Shown here: in pieces, positions 60,662 to 64,000 of the stretch | Layout of the letters: each line of letters begins with the position of its first letter | How positions within the stretch are numbered: the stretch's first letter is position 1 | NCBI RefSeq assembly: GCF_900129665.1 | Contig: NZ_FQWL01000001.1 | Span: forward strand, 1,054,001-1,118,000 | Length of the DNA stretch: 64,000 nt | From: Flagellimonas flava | Lineage (GTDB): Bacteria > Bacteroidota > Bacteroidia > Flavobacteriales > Flavobacteriaceae | Direction: 5' to 3' | The notes under the pieces: model-generated | What the model was told of the DNA's origin: nothing | What the model saw: the letters and a program-made list of their open reading frames with translations, nothing else | Database searches by the model: none | Translations under genes and position numbers: made by a program

Positions 60662-63096
60662 TACTCCTTTTCAGATTTTTTACGTCGGAAGGACAAACCA
60701 ATTCCACCCAAAATCACCAAGCCCAAAAGAATATTGCTTCCAAGAGCGATTTGGCTTCCTGTTCTAACAACCTCAGGTTCAAATTTGAATTCGATGGTAT
60801 GCTTGCCTGCTGGAACCTTCATGCCCCGTAGTGCATAATTTACCTTAAAATGAGGTTCTAATTGCCCATCCAAATAGGCGTTCCATCCCTTGGGATAATG
60901 CATCTCCGAAAAAATGGCAAACCCATCATTGGAATTGTTTGATTGGTATTTGATGTAATTAGGTCTATGGTCTTCCACTTGAATTTGTGCCAACGAATCC
61001 ACTTCATAGCTCAGTTTTGTTACCGTGGGGAAAGCCTTGGTATTGATTATAGCTTGCGTCTTGGAATTGATGTCCTTCAATGTCGTTATCGCTTCATTGG
61101 CAGACCCTACGCTTTTTAGGTTTTGCACAAACCAGGCAGGTCCGTTGGCACCATCATTGACAGCCGGGACGTTGTTTCCTTCCTCATCCTGTTGAATAAT
61201 ATACTTTACATTCAACATATTCAAAACCTCAAGGTTGTTTTGATATAAATGATATTCGAACAAGTCTTGAAGCCGTCTGGGTTTAGCAGCATGGTAGCCG
61301 CCAACCGATTTATGGAAATAAGAAGTTCTTGCTCCATTTAGCCCTTCCTGCGGGTCGAATACCCGGTAAACCGATTGATCTTGTTGAATCATCTGGTCCA
61401 ACTGACTGGCCTGAAATGGCTCATTTACCTGACGTTGACGTACAAAATCATCTTCATTCACATATCGAAGACTCACCCCAACCAAATCAAACAAAACAAG
61501 TGCTCCAAGTAGTATGGAAACCAGATTTTTTCCAATCTTGTCTTTTATAAAAAACCATAAGGTCAATGCGGCCAGAGTCACATAGATCAAAGAACGAATT
61601 GTATCCGAAACATATACTGCCTGACGATCACGTCGAAGAATATCCAATAGCGCATCCCCAAAATATTGTCGATAGGTCTCATCATTCTGTCCAACAAAAT
61701 CAAAGAACCCCTTTAGTACGAAAATAAAAACGCCAAGCCCAAGTGTAATGAAAAAACAAAGTTTCAGGGCTTTTAGTTTTTTGGCTGCCTTAAGTTTACC
61801 TCGGAACAATTCCCTAACACCAAGAATACCCAATACAGGAAAGCATAACTCCAAAACTACCTGAATCGAAGAAACAGCCCTAAACTTATTGTACAAGGGA
61901 AAGTAGTCAATCATAAAATTGGTTAGCGCCGGAAAATTTTTGCCCCATGATAACAACAAGGACAAAATAACCCCAGAGAGGAGCCACCATTTCTTTTTTC
62001 CATCGACCAGAATCAGGCCAAGAATGAAAAGAAAAATCACTATTGCCCCAACGTAGGCAGGCGCAGCTGGACCCGACATGGGGTGTGGTCCCCAGTATAA
62101 ATAAAGTCCAGAAACTTCTACAGCTCTTGTTGGTGAAAGTCCCTGACCGGTCAAATACTCATAAACCTTTGATTTTTTGCCCAAATCCTCATTTCCTGAA
62201 CCTCCAAACATTCTAGGAACAAACAAATCCAATGATTCTGCTATTCCATAACTGTAGTAGGTAATATAGTCCCTATCCAAGCCCGTCTGAACTTCCTTTG
62301 CGCTTCCATCGGGATTAATTGTCAATTCTGATTTTCCCCTTGTGCTCCAATCTGCATACTCTTTTGTCGCCATAAGTCCCGTGGCATTGGTGGCTATGGA
62401 AAGTAAAACTGCACCTATCAAAATGCCGACAGAGGCGAAAAAATGTTTTAATTTTTTGTCCTTGATTGCATAAATGAGCTGCACCAGACCCAGTAACAGC
62501 ACCAGTAGCATGAAATAGTAGGTCATCTGGTAATGATTGGCACTTATTTCCAGTGCCATGGCCAATGCAGTAAGTATAAATCCGAGCAGGTACTTTTTTC
62601 GAAACACTAGTACTATCCCACCCAAGACCATGGGGATATAGCCCAGTGCATGCGCCTTGGCATTATGACCAACCCCTAGGATAATTATAAAATAAGTGGA
62701 AAATCCGAACGCCAGCGCACCTACTATGGCCAACCTGTAATCCACTTTGAGACATAGCATCAGAATATAAAATCCAATAAAGTATAGAAAAAGATAGTCC
62801 GCCGGACGGGGCAAAAACCGAATCAATCTATCCAGTTTTTTTACATAGTCGTGCTCATAATTGGCCCCCAACTGATAGGTGGGCATACCACCAAAAGCAC
62901 TATTGGTCCAATACGATTCTTCCCCACTCAATTCTTTATAATCATTTCGCTCCTTGGCCATGCCCTTATATTGGGCAATATCCGACTGAAAAATGGCCTT
63001 ACCCTGCAAAACCGGATAAAAGTAGACCAGAGAGGCCAAAAGAAAGAAAGCGATTACACAAAGATGGGTAACAACTGCTTTAAAGGAAAGATTCAT
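60661..63096 (-). CDS. YfhO family membrane protein
   Basis: This 811-residue protein has about twelve membrane helices in the first two thirds and a soluble beta-rich domain after about residue 560, then a final helix. FQSDIAQYKGMAKERNDY, SAFGGMPTYQ and YYPLYNKFRAVSS-like segments match the YfhO family, whose best known members glycosylate cell-wall polymers in Firmicutes. The Bacteroidota role is not known. I chose ATG 63096 over an upstream TTG at 63117. Confidence 0.87.
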   Translation of the reverse strand: MNLSFKAVVTHLCVIAFFLLASLVYFYPVLQGKAIFQSDIAQYKGMAKERNDYKELSGEESYWTNSAFGGMPTYQLGANYEHDYVKKLDRLIRFLPRPADYLFLYFIGFYILMLCLKVDYRLAIVGALAFGFSTYFIIILGVGHNAKAHALGYIPMVLGGIVLVFRKKYLLGFILTALAMALEISANHYQMTYYFMLLVLLLGLVQLIYAIKDKKLKHFFASVGILIGAVLLSIATNATGLMATKEYADWSTRGKSELTINPDGSAKEVQTGLDRDYITYYSYGIAESLDLFVPRMFGGSGNEDLGKKSKVYEYLTGQGLSPTRAVEVSGLYLYWGPHPMSGPAAPAYVGAIVIFLFILGLILVDGKKKWWLLSGVILSLLLSWGKNFPALTNFMIDYFPLYNKFRAVSSIQVVLELCFPVLGILGVRELFRGKLKAAKKLKALKLCFFITLGLGVFIFVLKGFFDFVGQNDETYRQYFGDALLDILRRDRQAVYVSDTIRSLIYVTLAALTLWFFIKDKIGKNLVSILLGALVLFDLVGVSLRYVNEDDFVRQRQVNEPFQASQLDQMIQQDQSVYRVFDPQEGLNGARTSYFHKSVGGYHAAKPRRLQDLFEYHLYQNNLEVLNMLNVKYIIQQDEEGNNVPAVNDGANGPAWFVQNLKSVGSANEAITTLKDINSKTQAIINTKAFPTVTKLSYEVDSLAQIQVEDHRPNYIKYQSNNSNDGFAIFSEMHYPKGWNAYLDGQLEPHFKVNYALRGMKVPAGKHTIEFKFEPEVVRTGSQIALGSNILLGLVILGGIGLSFRRKKSEKE

Positions 63097-63120
63097 GGAA
63101 TGATTTTGAAAAGACAAATA

Positions 63121-63381
63121 TTAGTCAATTTCTTCAAAATCTATGTATTCTCCAACTTTTTTTGAAGGATTGGATTTTCGGGTTGTCTTAGAAAAAATGG
63201 TAGTTTCACCCTCATTATCAGGTTGTTTACTAAAATCCTGATAATTGCCAAATTGCTGTCCAAAGCGCTCATTGGTCTTCTTAACAGCATAATTCAACAA
63301 CTTAGGTGCCAACCACCTTAGCAGCAATTTAACCGCGTAGTATACTAATACAACCAGTAAAATCGTTTGTAATAAAACCAT
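63121..63381 (-). CDS. DUF4834 family membrane protein
   Basis: This 86-residue protein has one N-terminal helix (MVLLQTILLVVLVYYAVKLLLRWL in part), a charged middle and an acidic end EYIDFEEID. It matches DUF4834 of Flavobacteriia. It precedes the YfhO gene by 24 bp on the same strand. Function is unknown. Confidence 0.8.
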   Translation of the reverse strand: MVLLQTILLVVLVYYAVKLLLRWLAPKLLNYAVKKTNERFGQQFGNYQDFSKQPDNEGETTIFSKTTRKSNPSKKVGEYIDFEEID

Positions 63382-63466
63382 ATAACAATAGCTATTGCAT
63401 CAAAATTACATTGTTAGTCCCTTAAACGACTCTAAAGTTTCTTAAAATAGTATTAAAATAAGTTAT

Positions 63467-64000
63467 ATGGATTTCCCTGTGATCAAGAAGGCCCTTTTTC
63501 TATTCTGCTTAATCCCATTGTTCACCCATGCCCAGTATACGGATGTTATCAACAGCAACAGGCCCGGTAGGGCTGTAAGTGCCTATGCCGTAGGAAGAAA
63601 TGTCGTGCAAGGTGAGATGGGACTGCTTTATGAACAGCAGGACAATGCGGATCTCAATACGGATTCCAACATTTTAGGGGTGGATTTCTCCCTTCGATAT
63701 GGTTTGCTTTTTGAAACTCTGGAACTTAATTGGGAAGGGTCATTTATCACCCAAAATGTGACCTTTACCAATCTGGGGACGGATGAGAGACGTACCGATT
63801 TTTCCAGAAATCGCCTGGGTCTGAAATTCTTGATCTTCGATCCCTATAAAAATCCTGAGCGAAGCAAACCCAATCTCTATAGTTGGAGGGCCAACAATGT
63901 ATTCCAGTGGAAAAACCTAATTCCAGCGGTCTCTGTATATGCGGGAGCTACGTTTACCTTAGGGGAAAATCCATTTTATGTTGGTGATCCCGTTGTAGCG
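63467..64000 (+). CDS. Probable outer-membrane transporter-like beta-barrel protein (N-terminal part)
   Basis: The gene starts at ATG 63467 and runs off the right edge after 178 codons. It has a signal peptide (MDFPVIKKALFLFCLIPLF, cut near THAQ). The mature part shows alternating beta strands (VQGEMGLLYEQQ, LGVDFSLRYGLLFETLELNWEG in part), ending near PAVSVYAGATFTLGEN. It resembles the MetA-pathway/transporter-like outer membrane family (PF13557), from memory. It is divergent from the DUF4834 gene. Confidence 0.65.
   Translation, partial: MDFPVIKKALFLFCLIPLFTHAQYTDVINSNRPGRAVSAYAVGRNVVQGEMGLLYEQQDNADLNTDSNILGVDFSLRYGLLFETLELNWEGSFITQNVTFTNLGTDERRTDFSRNRLGLKFLIFDPYKNPERSKPNLYSWRANNVFQWKNLIPAVSVYAGATFTLGENPFYVGDPVVA

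Overview
The window looks like chromosomal DNA from a marine member of the Flavobacteriaceae (Bacteroidota), most like the Muricauda/Maribacter group. The evidence is a type IX secretion C-terminal sorting domain, a TonB-dependent receptor with a carboxypeptidase-like N-terminal domain, lipoproteins with acidic residues after the lipobox cysteine, families largely restricted to Bacteroidota (DUF6146, DUF4834, DUF5916, BatA-type VWA proteins, TIGR02757), and TAnnTTTG-type -7 promoter boxes. I see no phage, integrase, transposase, CRISPR array, rRNA or tRNA. Most of the window is ordinary core genome; the accessory flavour lies in the surface-protein genes and a TonB/ABC locus.

Layout. 1-4805 (minus): parE and parC (topoisomerase IV) followed by a truncated sterol-desaturase-type hydroxylase. 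5050-8378 (minus): two tandem TIG/kelch-type surface lipoproteins, the second with a frameshift inside its signal peptide. 8675-15267: ychF, a 42-residue membrane peptide, speB-like ureohydrolase, ferredoxin, LuxC-like acyl-CoA reductase, serC, serA and a DUF937 protein. 15337-28171 (all plus): two small Bacteroidota proteins, then a probable metal-uptake locus (TonB receptor and lipoprotein bracketed by two small secreted His/Cys proteins), an ABC transporter with two DUF3526-type permeases, a DUF5916 outer-membrane protein, a Tat-exported alanine-racemase homologue and a secreted alpha/beta hydrolase. 28186-38055: folE, msrA, a LolD-like ATPase, TIGR02757, an aldo/keto reductase, a Tat-exported Gfo/Idh/MocA protein, an S10 peptidase, a CAT-fold acyltransferase, an SGNH esterase and a PD40 propeller protein. 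38261-48019: a FlgO/TPR protein, a second sterol-desaturase-type enzyme, a glycosyltransferase, BatA/VWA protein, catalytically degenerate dihydroorotase, esterase and an MBL hydrolase. 48088-54596: a conserved protein of unknown function, bcp, nth, a 47-residue protein, an ECF sigma factor and uvrA. 54597-57882: repeat-rich spacer, a T9SS leucine-rich protein and a very basic Arg/Ser-rich secreted protein behind a sigma-54-like promoter. 57933-63381 (minus): flippase, GT4 glycosyltransferase, YfhO membrane protein and DUF4834. 63467 onward: a truncated outer-membrane-type protein.

The most interesting signal is regulatory. The two kelch lipoprotein genes at 5-8 kb and the T9SS protein gene nearly 47 kb away share an upstream array of direct repeats (consensus near CATCCGTCAATTCA) spaced exactly 21 bp, and the array sits at the same phase relative to an ACTTTT promoter-like element in all three. 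This geometry resembles LytTR-type operators and suggests a small surface-protein regulon. Other points of note are the 2-bp frameshift and 60-bp identical block in the kelch paralogues, a periplasmic racemase homologue with Trp in place of the catalytic Tyr, and heptanucleotide repeat tracts upstream of the T9SS gene.
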